From Rhodobacteraceae bacterium EL53 (GTDB lineage: Bacteria; Pseudomonadota; Alphaproteobacteria; Rhodobacterales; Rhodobacteraceae), in assembly GCA_900313015.1 (NCBI GenBank), contig OMPR01000017.1, forward strand, positions 29,367 through 93,366: 64,000 nucleotides of DNA, written 5' to 3'. Every line of letters begins with the position of its first letter. Positions within the stretch are counted from its first letter, which is position 1. A model generated the notes under the pieces. That model made no database searches. It was given only the letters and a program-made list of their open reading frames with translations, and had not been told where the DNA came from. Below, piece after piece: positions 51,730-61,762 of the stretch. Made by a program: the position numbers and the translations under genes.

Positions 51730-53433
51730 ATGGCACCATTGGATACCAAACCTTCAGGCGCAGACAAAGGCGTTTGGAAGTCAGGCAAAGGCAAGGGACG
51801 GCGCACGCCAAAAGGGCGTCAGTTTACGGATGAGGCGATGGCCGAGATCCACCGTTTGTTGGGCGATCGTCCCCGACGACGGGATCTGCTAATCGAATTC
51901 CTGCATCTCATTCAGGATGCGCACGGTCATCTGAGCGCGGATCACATCGCAGCTCTGGCCGTTGAGATGCGTGTCGGGCAGGCCGAAATCTATGAGGTTG
52001 CCACCTTCTACGCCCATTTTGATGTGGTTAAAGAGGGCGAGACCCCTCCACCCGCGCTGACCATCCGGGTTTGCGACTCTCTAACGTGTGAAATGGCCGG
52101 AGCCCAACAGCTGAAAGCCGCGTTGGAAGATGGCCTTGATGCCTCTCAGGTTCGTGTCCTGCGCGCACCTTGCATGGGCCGTTGTGATACGGCACCGGTT
52201 CTTGAAATCGGTCATAATCATATCGACCATGCCACTCCCGAAAAAGTGCAGGCTGCGATTGCAGCCGATGACACCCATGCGCATGTGCCCGCGTATGAAG
52301 GGTTTGCCTCCTATTGCGACAACGGCGGATACGCCAAATTGAACGATCTGCGCGCCAACGGAGATTGGGAAGCTGTACAAGACGATATCCTGTCGTCGGG
52401 CCTGCGTGGTCTGGGTGGCGCTGGTTTCCCATCTGGCAAGAAATGGGGCTTTGTTCGTATGAACGAAGGGCCGCGTTATCTGGCTGTGAACGGGGACGAA
52501 GGCGAACCCGGCACGTTCAAAGACCGCTACTATCTGGAACGCACACCGCATGTCTTCCTCGAAGGTATGCTGATCGCTGCTTGGGCGGTCGAGGCCGAAA
52601 ATTGCTTTATCTATATGCGGGACGAATACCCGGCGGTGCTGGAAATTCTGCGGACCGAGATTGCCGCGCTGGAAACCGCAGGTATTGTAGAACCTGGTTA
52701 CATTGATCTACGTCGCGGCGCTGGTGCCTATATCTGTGGCGAAGAATCCGCGATGATTGAATCCATCGAGGGTAAAAAAGGTCTGCCACGCCACCGTCCG
52801 CCGTTTGTGGCGCAGGTGGGTGCCTTCAATCGACCAACTCTCGTTCACAATGTGGAAACTCTGTATTGGGTCTCTAAGATTTGCCGCGAAGGTGGTGAGA
52901 TCCTGAGCTCTGTTGAAAAGAATGGCCGTAAAGGTCTGCGCAGCTATTCGATTTCGGGGCGCGTTGCGAACCCGGGTGTGTATTTGCTGGCCGCCGGTTC
53001 GACCATTCTTGACGTGATTGATGCGGCTGGGGGCATGGCTGAGGGTCATACCTTTAAGGCGTATCAACCGGGCGGGCCATCGTCGGGCCTTCTCCCCTCT
53101 AGCATCGATGATGTCCCGCTCGACTTTGACACTTTGCAGCCCTTGGGCACCTTTATCGGGTCCGCGGCGGTTGTTGTTCTGTCAGATCAGGACACTGCCC
53201 GGGATGCGGCGCTGAACATGCTGCGGTTTTTTGAGGACGAAAGCTGCGGCCAGTGTACGCCCTGCCGGACTGGGTGTGAAAAGGCGGTTAAGCTGATGCA
53301 GGCCGACAAATGGGATACCGATCTGCTTGAGGATCTGTGTCAGGTGATGGGCGATGCGTCCATCTGTGGTCTGGGGCAGGCGGCGCCAAACCCGATCCGC
53401 CTGGTCATGAAACACTTTGCTGACGAAATCTGA
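51730..53433 (+). CDS. NAD-dependent formate dehydrogenase, fused gamma-beta subunit
   Basis: This 567-residue protein fuses two subunits that are separate (FdsG and FdsB) in Rhodobacter capsulatus. Residues to about 185 are NuoE-like with one [2Fe-2S] site (CDSLTCEMAGA; APCMGRCDTAP). The rest is NuoF-like with the FMN/NAD segment GLRGLGGAGFPSGKKWGF and the 4Fe-4S site ESCGQCTPCRTGCEK. The ATG at 51730 has a GGAGG site; the frame from 51703 is rejected. It passes electrons from the alpha subunit to NAD+. It is 11 bp upstream of the alpha gene. Confidence 0.93.
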   Translation: MAPLDTKPSGADKGVWKSGKGKGRRTPKGRQFTDEAMAEIHRLLGDRPRRRDLLIEFLHLIQDAHGHLSADHIAALAVEMRVGQAEIYEVATFYAHFDVVKEGETPPPALTIRVCDSLTCEMAGAQQLKAALEDGLDASQVRVLRAPCMGRCDTAPVLEIGHNHIDHATPEKVQAAIAADDTHAHVPAYEGFASYCDNGGYAKLNDLRANGDWEAVQDDILSSGLRGLGGAGFPSGKKWGFVRMNEGPRYLAVNGDEGEPGTFKDRYYLERTPHVFLEGMLIAAWAVEAENCFIYMRDEYPAVLEILRTEIAALETAGIVEPGYIDLRRGAGAYICGEESAMIESIEGKKGLPRHRPPFVAQVGAFNRPTLVHNVETLYWVSKICREGGEILSSVEKNGRKGLRSYSISGRVANPGVYLLAAGSTILDVIDAAGGMAEGHTFKAYQPGGPSSGLLPSSIDDVPLDFDTLQPLGTFIGSAAVVVLSDQDTARDAALNMLRFFEDESCGQCTPCRTGCEKAVKLMQADKWDTDLLEDLCQVMGDASICGLGQAAPNPIRLVMKHFADEI

Positions 53434-53444
53434 GGGAGACAGCC

Positions 53445-56228
53445 ATGCTTGATGCGAGCGAAACCAAAACAGTCACCTTCAGCCTGAATGGCGAAGATGT
53501 CACCGTGTCCGAGGGCACAACAATCTGGGAAGCGGCCAATGGCCGTGGCCTGATCATCCCGCACTTGTGCCACAAGCCCCAACCAGGCTATCGCCCCGAT
53601 GGCAACTGCCGCGCCTGTATGGTCGAGGTTGAAGGCGAACGCACATTGGTCGCGTCCTGTGTGCGTCCCGCTGCCGAAGGAATGGTGGTCAAATCCGACT
53701 CTGAGCGGGCCGAGAAATCGCGCGCCATGGTGATGGAACTGCTAGTGGCCGACCAGCCGGAAGTGGCGCACGACAAATCCGCCCACTTCTGGGATATGGC
53801 TGAACTGAGCAACGTCTCTGAGAGCCGATTTCCTGCCAAAGAAGCCAACAAGATCCCTCTGTTGGATGACAGCCATGTGGCGATGCGCGTCAATCTTGAT
53901 GCATGCATCAACTGCAACTTGTGTGTTCGTGCTTGTCGCGAAGTACAGGTGAATGATGTGATCGGCATGTCCGGCCGTGGTCACACCGCGCAGGTAACAT
54001 TTGACTTGGCCGACCCCATGGGGGCTTCGACCTGTGTGGCCTGTGGTGAATGTGTGCAGGCCTGTCCAACCGGCGCGCTGATGCCCGCTACTGTGCTGGA
54101 TGACCAGCAACAGGGCGACAGCAAGGATTTCGATTCTGAAACTGAAAGCGTCTGCCCATTCTGCGGCGTGGGCTGCAAGGTCAGCCTCAAAGTCAAAGAC
54201 GGTAAGGTCAAATACGTTGAGGGCATCAATGGCCCCGCCAATGAAGGCCGCTTGTGCGTTAAGGGCCGGTTTGGGTTCGACTATATTCACCACCCACACC
54301 GCCTGACCAAACCGTTGATCCGCCGCGACGATGCCCCTGCCAAAGGGCTGAACGTGGATCCTGGTAACATCGGCACCCATTTCCGCGAAGCTTCGTGGGA
54401 AGAGGCGATGGATCTGGCCGCGACCAAGTTGAAATCGCTGCGCGCTGGCGATCCGCGCTCGGTCGCTGGCTTTGGGTCTGCCAAATGTACCAATGAAGAG
54501 GCGTATCTGTTCCAGAAGTTCATCCGCCAAGGCTTCAAACACAACAACGTCGACCACTGCACCCGTTTGTGCCATGCGTCCTCGGTTGCGGCGCTGATTG
54601 AAAACGTTGGCTCGGGTGCGGTAACTGCAACCTTTAACGAGATCGAAAACGCAGATGTGGCGATCATCATCGGGTCCAACCCGATCGAAAACCACCCCGT
54701 TGCGGCGACCTATTTCAAGCAGTTCACCAAACGCGGTGGCAAGCTGATCGTGATGGATCCGCGCGGCGTTGGCATGCGCAAATTCGCGACTGAAATGCTG
54801 CAATTCCGCCCCGGCGCAGATGTCTCGATGCTGAATGCGATCATGCATGTGATCGTCGAAGAGGAACTGTACGACAGTCAATACATCCATCGCTGGACCG
54901 AAAACTGGGAAGCAGAAAAAGAACATCTGCGTGACTTCAGCCCCGAGAAAATGTCCAAAATCTGCGGCATTGAACCGGATCAGCTGCGCCGTGTTGCGCG
55001 TCTATTTGCCGGTGCAAATGCGGGTCTAATTTTCTGGGGCATGGGCGTCAGCCAGCACATTCACGGCACGGATAACTCGCGTTGCCTGATCAGCCTTGCC
55101 TTGATGACCGGCAACGTTGGTAAACCTGGTGCGGGTCTGCACCCGCTGCGCGGTCAGAACAACGTTCAAGGCGCATCTGATGCAGGTCTGATTCCGATGT
55201 TCTTGCCCGATTATCAGTCGGTTATGGATGACGGAATTCGGGCCAAGTTCAATGACGTCTGGCAATCTGATGATTTCTCAAACGAGAAGGGTCTGACGGT
55301 TACCGAGATCATCGACCAAGCCTATGCGGGCAACATCAAGGGGATGTACATTCAGGGCGAAAACCCTGCGATGTCCGACCCGGATGCGGATCATGCGCGT
55401 GCTGCCTTGGCCAATCTCGATCTGATGATTGTTCAGGATATCTTCCTGACCGAAACAGCAAACTATGCTGACATTATCCTGCCCGCCTCGGCGCTGTACG
55501 AAAAGAATGGTACCGTCAGCAACACCAACCGTCAGGTGCAGCGGGTGCGTCCCGCCGTAACACCTCCGGGTGAGGCGCGCGAGGATTGGAAGATTACGGT
55601 CGAGCTGGCGCAGCGCATCGGTCTGAACTGGGATTACACGGATGTAAGCCAGGTCTTTAACGAGATGAAGCAGACGATGAAGTCGTTGGACAACATCACC
55701 TGGGATCGTTTGAAGACTGAAACCATCACCTATCCGTCCCTTAGCGAAACCGATCCCGGTCAGGCGATTGTGTTTGGCGATGGTTTCCCCCGTTCTGAAG
55801 GTCGCGCTCGGTTCACCCCGGCCAGCGTTATTCCGCCGGACGAAGCACCGGATGCCGAATACCCGATGATCGCCACCACTGGTCGTCAACTGGAGCATTG
55901 GCACACCGGGTCGATGACACGCCGGTCACTGGTTCTGGATGCTGTTGAACCCGAGGCGAACTGCTCGCTGAACCCGCGCACTCTGAAATTGATGGGTGTC
56001 GAACCTGGCGACATGGTTCGTCTGACCACGCGGCGCGGTTCGATCGATATCATGGCGCGTGCCGACCGGGCCATTGCCGAAGACATGGTGTTCATCCCGT
56101 TCGCCTATGTTGAGGCCGCAGCGAACATCCTGACCAACTCGGCCATTGACCCCTATGGTAAAATCCCCGAATTCAAATTCTCGGCGATCCGGGTTGATAA
56201 GATCACTGACGCTGTCGCAGCAGAATAA
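53445..56228 (+). CDS. fdsA: NAD-dependent formate dehydrogenase, catalytic alpha subunit
   Basis: This 927-residue molybdenum (or tungsten) enzyme has an N-terminal NuoG-like Fe-S region (LCHKPQPGYRPDGNCRACMV; CINCNLCVRACREVQ; CVACGECVQACPTGA), a 4Fe-4S site CPFCGVGCKVSLK and a bis-MGD domain. The Mo ligand is Cys (C376, in VDHCTRLCH), not selenocysteine. A GGGAG site precedes the ATG. It oxidises formate to CO2 in the cytoplasm. The usual fdsC (FdhD) and fdsD genes do not follow; a terminator and rpiB do. Confidence 0.94.
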   Translation: MLDASETKTVTFSLNGEDVTVSEGTTIWEAANGRGLIIPHLCHKPQPGYRPDGNCRACMVEVEGERTLVASCVRPAAEGMVVKSDSERAEKSRAMVMELLVADQPEVAHDKSAHFWDMAELSNVSESRFPAKEANKIPLLDDSHVAMRVNLDACINCNLCVRACREVQVNDVIGMSGRGHTAQVTFDLADPMGASTCVACGECVQACPTGALMPATVLDDQQQGDSKDFDSETESVCPFCGVGCKVSLKVKDGKVKYVEGINGPANEGRLCVKGRFGFDYIHHPHRLTKPLIRRDDAPAKGLNVDPGNIGTHFREASWEEAMDLAATKLKSLRAGDPRSVAGFGSAKCTNEEAYLFQKFIRQGFKHNNVDHCTRLCHASSVAALIENVGSGAVTATFNEIENADVAIIIGSNPIENHPVAATYFKQFTKRGGKLIVMDPRGVGMRKFATEMLQFRPGADVSMLNAIMHVIVEEELYDSQYIHRWTENWEAEKEHLRDFSPEKMSKICGIEPDQLRRVARLFAGANAGLIFWGMGVSQHIHGTDNSRCLISLALMTGNVGKPGAGLHPLRGQNNVQGASDAGLIPMFLPDYQSVMDDGIRAKFNDVWQSDDFSNEKGLTVTEIIDQAYAGNIKGMYIQGENPAMSDPDADHARAALANLDLMIVQDIFLTETANYADIILPASALYEKNGTVSNTNRQVQRVRPAVTPPGEAREDWKITVELAQRIGLNWDYTDVSQVFNEMKQTMKSLDNITWDRLKTETITYPSLSETDPGQAIVFGDGFPRSEGRARFTPASVIPPDEAPDAEYPMIATTGRQLEHWHTGSMTRRSLVLDAVEPEANCSLNPRTLKLMGVEPGDMVRLTTRRGSIDIMARADRAIAEDMVFIPFAYVEAAANILTNSAIDPYGKIPEFKFSAIRVDKITDAVAAE

Positions 56229-56235
56229 TCTGAAA

Positions 56236-56268
56236 AACGGGCGGCCTTTTGGGTCGCTCGTTTCACTT
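56236..56268 (+). terminator. Terminator after fdsA
   Basis: ACGGGCGGCC pairs with GGTCGCTCGT (two G-U pairs) around a 5-base loop, followed by a U-rich stretch. Confidence 0.75.
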
Positions 56269-56356
56269 TTGCACCAAACCGTTTGACGAAACGGTGCATA
56301 TCTGATCCAAGCGCGCGCATCTGCCATGCTGCCTTGAGAACCGGGACACACTCGCC

Positions 56357-56806
56357 ATGACCACCAACAACCGTATTGCGCTCTCCAGCGATCACGCTGC
56401 TATCGAACTCCGTCAGGCCGTTGCCGCACATGTTGCGTCGCTGGGTTGGGAAGTGGTCGATATTGGACCCACGAGCCCAGAAAGCACGCATTACCCCAAA
56501 CACGGCACGGCCGCAGCACAGTTGGTGGCCTCGGGCGATTGCCGTCTGGGCATTGTCCTGTGTGGCACCGGGCAGGGGATCATGATGGCCGCCAACAAGG
56601 TCAAAGGCATCCGTTGCGGTGTCTGTTCTGAGACGTTTTCCGCCAAAATGATCCGCCAGCATAACAACGCCAATATGCTGTCAATTGGTGCGCGCGTGGT
56701 TGGCGAAGGATTGGCGTTGGAAATCGCCGAGGCCTTTGTCAGCACCGAGTTTGAAGGTGGCCGTCACGCCACCCGCGTTGACATGATCAACGCGTTGGAA
56801 AACTAA
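56357..56806 (+). CDS. rpiB: Ribose-5-phosphate isomerase B family protein
   Basis: This 149-residue protein has the RpiB/LacAB motifs ALSSDHAAIELR at the start, GIVLCGTGQGIMMAANKVKG near residue 65 (catalytic Cys in LCGTG) and HNNANMLSIGARVV near residue 100. It interconverts ribose- and ribulose-5-phosphate, or a related sugar phosphate. It stands alone after the formate dehydrogenase operon. Confidence 0.92.
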   Translation: MTTNNRIALSSDHAAIELRQAVAAHVASLGWEVVDIGPTSPESTHYPKHGTAAAQLVASGDCRLGIVLCGTGQGIMMAANKVKGIRCGVCSETFSAKMIRQHNNANMLSIGARVVGEGLALEIAEAFVSTEFEGGRHATRVDMINALEN

Positions 56807-56877
56807 GCCAACACAGCGCAAGACAGCGGCGTGAAACCTGTTAGGCTGCGTGAAAACAGCCTTTTACGGAGTGTTCC

Positions 56878-57657
56878 ATGCCGCGTCGTTTTGTTGATCT
56901 TTCTGTTCCGCTTGAGATGGGGATCGTGTCAGATCCGCCGATCATGCTGCCCGAGATTGAATACCTGAGCCACGACCAAACTGCCGAGCAGGTGATGTCG
57001 TTCTTTCCGGGGCTGAAACGCGAGGATCTGCCAGGGGGCGAAGGCTGGGCGGTTGAACGCCTGTCTATTGCGACTCACAACGGCACGCATCTGGACGCGC
57101 CCTATCACCACCATTCGACGATGAACAACGGCGAGCTTGCGATCACGATTGATGAGGTTCCACTGGAATGGTGCATGAATCCCGGCGTAAAACTGGATTT
57201 TCGCCATTTGGAAGATGGGTATGTTGTCACTGCCGCAGATGTTCAGGCCGAACTGGCGCGGATCGGGCATACCTTGCGACCATTGGATATTGTCGTGGTC
57301 AACACGTCGGCGGGGGTCTGTTACGGACAACCCAATTACTTGATCAAAGGCTGCGGAATGGGGCGCGAGGCGACGCTCTATCTGACGGAACGCGGAGTTC
57401 GGGTCACCGGCACAGACGCGTGGAGCTGGGATGCGCCATTTCCATTGACGGCGCAAGCATACGCCGAAACGGGCGATGCCTCGATTATCTGGGAAGGGCA
57501 CCGGGCGTCGATGGAGATCGGCTACTGCCACATGGAAAAGCTCACAAACCTAGAAGATTTACCTGCGACAGGGTTCGAGATTTCCTGCTTCCCCTTCAAA
57601 ATCAAAGGTGCATCAGCCGGGTTCACCCGCGCGGTCGCGATCTTTGAAGAGGAGTGA
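56878..57657 (+). CDS. Cyclase-family hydrolase (kynurenine formamidase-like)
   Basis: This 259-residue protein has the metal motif HNGTHLDAPYHHH near residue 73, which is typical of the cyclase family that includes KynB formamidases, isatin hydrolases and polyketide cyclases. A TGTDAWSWDAPF segment near residue 178 completes the site. A CGGAGTG ribosome site precedes the ATG. The substrate is not clear. Confidence 0.85.
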   Translation: MPRRFVDLSVPLEMGIVSDPPIMLPEIEYLSHDQTAEQVMSFFPGLKREDLPGGEGWAVERLSIATHNGTHLDAPYHHHSTMNNGELAITIDEVPLEWCMNPGVKLDFRHLEDGYVVTAADVQAELARIGHTLRPLDIVVVNTSAGVCYGQPNYLIKGCGMGREATLYLTERGVRVTGTDAWSWDAPFPLTAQAYAETGDASIIWEGHRASMEIGYCHMEKLTNLEDLPATGFEISCFPFKIKGASAGFTRAVAIFEEE

Positions 57658-57659
57658 TG

Positions 57660-58280
57660 TTACTCGGCCAGATGACGGGACATAAACCGCCCCACGTCCC
57701 CTTCGCTGGGACGTAGGCCGGTAAACACCTCGACATAATCGGGGATCCGGGCCAGGCGCTTAAATCGGCTTTCCTGAAATTCCATTGATGAATGCCCGGT
57801 CTGGGCAAACAAAAGCGCACGGGTGCGCACTTCGGCTTCGGTTTCCGAATACCCAAAGTGGGTAAAAATGCCTTCGATGGCGATGCGACGCTGGGCATCG
57901 GCCTGATCCAAACGTTGTTGCAGCGAGGTATCTGTGCGGGCCCAATTGCGGATCGCTAGATCCAGACGGGAATCGAACAGATTGTCGTTCAACCAACAAT
58001 CAAACAGATTGAATATCGCTTCGCAGATATTCTCGGCATATGCATCTATTCGCGTGATCAGGCCGTCGGTATTCTTGGCCTCCCACCGTTGGACCATGGC
58101 ATCCAGCAGGGCTTCGCGATCCTTGAAATGCCAATAAAAGCTGGGGCGCGACAAGCCAACCCGCTTTGCCAAGGGCATGATTTTTACGGCGTCGATACCT
58201 GCTTCGCACAAAAGATCGCATGCTGCATCCAGCCAGAGCGTTTCAGAACCACGTAATCGGGAAGGGGGGTGTTGCGTCAT
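57660..58280 (-). CDS. TetR-family regulator
   Basis: This 206-residue regulator has the TetR helix-turn-helix (MPLAKRVGLSRPSFYWHFKD, residues 35-54). It is convergent with the cyclase gene (2 bp apart) and divergent from the carboxylase gene across 180 bp, so it may control either. Its upstream region has no GAACGTTC operator. Confidence 0.9.
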   Translation of the reverse strand: MTQHPPSRLRGSETLWLDAACDLLCEAGIDAVKIMPLAKRVGLSRPSFYWHFKDREALLDAMVQRWEAKNTDGLITRIDAYAENICEAIFNLFDCWLNDNLFDSRLDLAIRNWARTDTSLQQRLDQADAQRRIAIEGIFTHFGYSETEAEVRTRALLFAQTGHSSMEFQESRFKRLARIPDYVEVFTGLRPSEGDVGRFMSRHLAE

Positions 58281-58460
58281 TCCAACGATTTAACAGGGCT
58301 CTGCGTCAGTCGCAAGAAAGGGGCAGGATGGATGGCGGGATCGCTCTGGTGACTCTGAAACCACGACATACTGCAATTCGACCTAGCGTCATCAACGGGT
58401 TGGGCTGGATTTGCGTCAGGGATCGGCCTTTGATTGAACTCGGGATCAGATGGAGGCTCC

Positions 58461-61400
58461 ATGTTTAACAAGCTGCTTATCGCCAATCGGGGTGAAATTG
58501 GAATTCGGATCGCCCGAACGGCCGAGGCAATGGGGCTTGAGACAGTTGCGATCTTTGCTCCGGACGATGCCAAATCCTTGCATGTGAAACACGCAGACCA
58601 AGCCGTTGAGTTGCCGCAGATGGGCGTCGCGGGATATCTCGATATCGACGCTATCCTGAAAATCGCGCAAGAAACCGGATGCGATGCTATCCATCCCGGA
58701 TACGGCTTTCTAAGCGAGCGCGCCGACTTTGCGCGTGCCTGTGTGTCTGTTGGATTGACTTTTGTTGGACCAACTCCTGAAACACTTGAGACACAAGGGG
58801 ATAAATGGGCGGCGCGGGCTTTGGCCGCGCAAGCCGGTGTACCAGTCCCTGCCGGGCAAGGGCCTTTGGGCTCGGTTGCTGAGGCTGAGCGGGTGTTCCA
58901 AGAAATCGATGGGCCAGTTCTGCTAAAAGCACTGCAAGGTGGGGGCGGACGCGGCATGCGCATTGTGCGGGAAATTGATGACATCCCCGCCGCGTTTAGC
59001 CAATGTCAGGCCGAAGCTTTGGCTGCCTTTGGATCGGATGAGATTTACGCAGAACAATTGCTGCGCAATGTCCGGCATGTCGAAGTTCAAATACTCGGGG
59101 ACGGTCAGTCAGTCACACACCTGTGGGAGCGGGATTGCTCGTTGCAACGACGCCACCAAAAAGTCGTCGAAATTGCCCCGGCCCCGAACCTGCCTTCGGA
59201 AACGCGCGATCGACTTATATCATCGGCCCTCAAGATTGGCCGTGCCAGTCAGTTGCAAGGGCTTGCGACTGTTGAGTTCTTGGTGTCCGCAGATGGGCAG
59301 TATGTTTTTATCGAAACCAACCCGCGCATTCAGGTTGAACATACCGTGACCGAAGAGATCACCGGATTTGATCTGATTGAGCTTCAGTTGCGCCTGGCCG
59401 CGGGTGAGACACTGGATCAGATCGACCCTGGCTTATGTGACCCTGCAGAACCGCGTGGGGTCAGCTTGCAAATGCGGGTGATTACCGAACGTCTCACCCT
59501 AGAGGGGATCATGCCCACCAGTGGCCAGATCAATGGGTTTCAAATGCCGTTTGGTCAGGGCGTGCGCGTCGAAACGCAGGGCTACGCGGGCTATACCACC
59601 CATCCGGGGTTTGATCCGCTATTGGTCAAAGTCGTTGTTCATGCGGCACGGGGTGGCCTTCCTGCTGTTGTGCGCAAGGCAGAACGTGCTTTGTCCGAAA
59701 TTGTGGTCACTGGCGTCGACACCAACCTCGATCTGATGCGTGGGCTTTTGCAGCGTCCTGAAATCGCTGTGTGGGATGTGTCGACCCGAACCTTGGACAT
59801 GCTATTGCCCGACTTATCCGCCCCGGCTGGCAGCAGGGCGTTTATTGAAACCGAAACAATCACGCACGCACCATCGATGCGTCCGATCCCAAAGGGACAG
59901 TGCTCAGTCGATGCACCAATGCAGGGGATCGTTAGAGAGATAGCCGTCAAGGTCGGGGATCAATTTCAAGCGGGGCAAGAGCTTGCGATCATCGAAGCGG
60001 TGAAAATGCAGTATGCTGTTGCCGCGACCGAGTCTGGTCAGGTCGAAGAGGTTTTTGATGCCGTGGGAGATCTAACCGCACAGGACCGTCCCATTCTGTC
60101 TTATTCTCCCAGACATGACAGTGGGACTGACGAAACTGAAGCTGTGATAAAGAACCCTGAATTTATTCGCCCAGACTTAGCCACGCTGCAAGATCGTCTA
60201 GCGCTTACCTTGGATGCAGAGCGTCCAAAGGCTGTCGCGCGCCGCCAATCACGGGGGCAAGAGACGACGCGAGATAGCGTTTCCGCTTTGTGTGAGGGGG
60301 GGACGTTTCATGAATACGGCCAATTGGTTATAGCCGCTCAACGCCGCAAGCTTGGCGTTGAAGCCTTGCGCGAGATAAGCCCCGCAGATGGGATTGTAAC
60401 TGGGTTGGGAAGTGTAAACGCCAAATCCTTTGGCGAAGCGCGTTCACAAGTCGCGATCTTGGCCTATGATTCAACGGTGATGGCGGGGACCCAAGGCGTG
60501 TTCGGACATCGAAAAACAGACCGATTGTTGGACAAAGCTGCTGAATTAAAGCTGGCCACCGTCTTTTTGACCGAAGGGGGCGGAGGGCGGCCCAATGATG
60601 ATGATTTTGCTGGAACAATGCATTGCGCCCTTGATGTCAAAACCTTTTCTGATTTTGCCAAACTGCGGGGATGGGGGCCTAAGATCACAGTGAATTCGGG
60701 GTTTTGCTTTGCAGGCAACGCCGCCCTGTTTGGGGCGGGGGATATCCGCATTGCGACTCGCAACAGTTGGATCGGTCTCGGGGGCCCTGCCATGATCGAA
60801 GCCGGTGGCCTTGGAACGCATCATCCGCGAGAGGTTGGGCCGGCGCCCATGCAGGCGGAAATAGGGTTGGTTGATGTGCTGGTCGAGAGTGACGCCGATG
60901 CCATCGCAATCACGCGCAAGGTGCTGTCCTATTTTCAAGGCCGCGACAAAGAGTGGAGCGCCGAAGACGCGCGCATTTTGCGTCACCTGATCCCGGAAAA
61001 TAGGCAACGCGCTTACGATGTCTGTCAGGTGATTACAGCCATGGCAGACACCGGCTCCTTTCTGGAGTTAGGGGAACAACATGCGCCAGGGCTCATCACT
61101 GGTTTTATGCGAATCCAAGGGTATCCGATGGCAGTGATGGCGAACAATTCCCTTCATCTCGGGGGCGCGCTAGACGCGCCCGCTTCGGCAAAAGGCGCGC
61201 GCTTCTTGCGCTTGGCGGGGCGGTTTAACCTACCAGTGGTGTCTTTGTGTGACACGCCCGGTTTTATGGTTGGGCCCGAAAGCGAAACCCAAGGGGCTGT
61301 TGGCGCTGCCTGTGAATTCATCGAGGCAGGCGCAACGCTGCGCAGCCCGATTTTGTTTGTCTGTTTGCGCAAAGGCTACGGTATTGGGGCGCAAGCCATG

Positions 61401-61685
61401 GCGGGGGGCAGTTTTGCTAACCCCAGTTTTACAATCTCTTGGCCAACCGGCGAATTTGGGGCCATGGGCCTCGAAGGGGGGGTGCGATTGGGCTACAAAC
61501 GCGAGCTTGAGGCCCAACCCGATGCCGAGGCGCGCGAGGCTTTGTTCAACAAACTGGTAAATCGCGCCTATGCCGAAGGTGGAGCGTTGAACGTAGCATC
61601 CTTCAATGAAATCGACGCCGTGATTGATCCTGCGGACACGCGCGACTGGATCGTCAAAGGGGTCGCCCTGCACCAGACACCGTAA
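58461..61685 (+). CDS. Single-chain biotin-dependent acyl-CoA carboxylase
   Basis: This 1,074-residue protein carries every catalytic part in one chain. Residues 1-450 are biotin carboxylase (KLLIANRGEIGIRIARTA; LKALQGGGGRGMRI). A biotinyl domain lies near residue 500 with the biotin Lys in IIEAVKMQ (Val where Met is usual). A carboxyltransferase (beta then alpha halves) fills residues 560-1,070 (GGGGRPNDDDF; GSGIR-type AGLGTHHP segment; RKGYGIGAQAMAGG). This order matches the single-chain long-chain acyl-CoA carboxylases described in mycobacteria and Rhodopseudomonas. The ATG at 58461 has a GGAGG site. The acyl substrate is unknown. Confidence 0.9.
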   Translation: MFNKLLIANRGEIGIRIARTAEAMGLETVAIFAPDDAKSLHVKHADQAVELPQMGVAGYLDIDAILKIAQETGCDAIHPGYGFLSERADFARACVSVGLTFVGPTPETLETQGDKWAARALAAQAGVPVPAGQGPLGSVAEAERVFQEIDGPVLLKALQGGGGRGMRIVREIDDIPAAFSQCQAEALAAFGSDEIYAEQLLRNVRHVEVQILGDGQSVTHLWERDCSLQRRHQKVVEIAPAPNLPSETRDRLISSALKIGRASQLQGLATVEFLVSADGQYVFIETNPRIQVEHTVTEEITGFDLIELQLRLAAGETLDQIDPGLCDPAEPRGVSLQMRVITERLTLEGIMPTSGQINGFQMPFGQGVRVETQGYAGYTTHPGFDPLLVKVVVHAARGGLPAVVRKAERALSEIVVTGVDTNLDLMRGLLQRPEIAVWDVSTRTLDMLLPDLSAPAGSRAFIETETITHAPSMRPIPKGQCSVDAPMQGIVREIAVKVGDQFQAGQELAIIEAVKMQYAVAATESGQVEEVFDAVGDLTAQDRPILSYSPRHDSGTDETEAVIKNPEFIRPDLATLQDRLALTLDAERPKAVARRQSRGQETTRDSVSALCEGGTFHEYGQLVIAAQRRKLGVEALREISPADGIVTGLGSVNAKSFGEARSQVAILAYDSTVMAGTQGVFGHRKTDRLLDKAAELKLATVFLTEGGGGRPNDDDFAGTMHCALDVKTFSDFAKLRGWGPKITVNSGFCFAGNAALFGAGDIRIATRNSWIGLGGPAMIEAGGLGTHHPREVGPAPMQAEIGLVDVLVESDADAIAITRKVLSYFQGRDKEWSAEDARILRHLIPENRQRAYDVCQVITAMADTGSFLELGEQHAPGLITGFMRIQGYPMAVMANNSLHLGGALDAPASAKGARFLRLAGRFNLPVVSLCDTPGFMVGPESETQGAVGAACEFIEAGATLRSPILFVCLRKGYGIGAQAMAGGSFANPSFTISWPTGEFGAMGLEGGVRLGYKRELEAQPDAEAREALFNKLVNRAYAEGGALNVASFNEIDAVIDPADTRDWIVKGVALHQTP

Positions 61686-61762
61686 CGCAGTGCGTCTGCT
61701 TGTAATTTTCAGCCGCTGTAGTGCAGGATAAACCCGTTAAAGCACAAACAAAGGTGACAGTG

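Noticed and set aside
54558..54572. Selenocysteine at the formate dehydrogenase active site
   Set aside because: The codon in the RLCH motif is TGC (Cys), and no in-frame TGA is present.
53742..54926. 394-codon minus-strand open frame opposite fdsA
   Set aside because: It lies wholly within a strongly supported gene, has no family features and no ribosome site.
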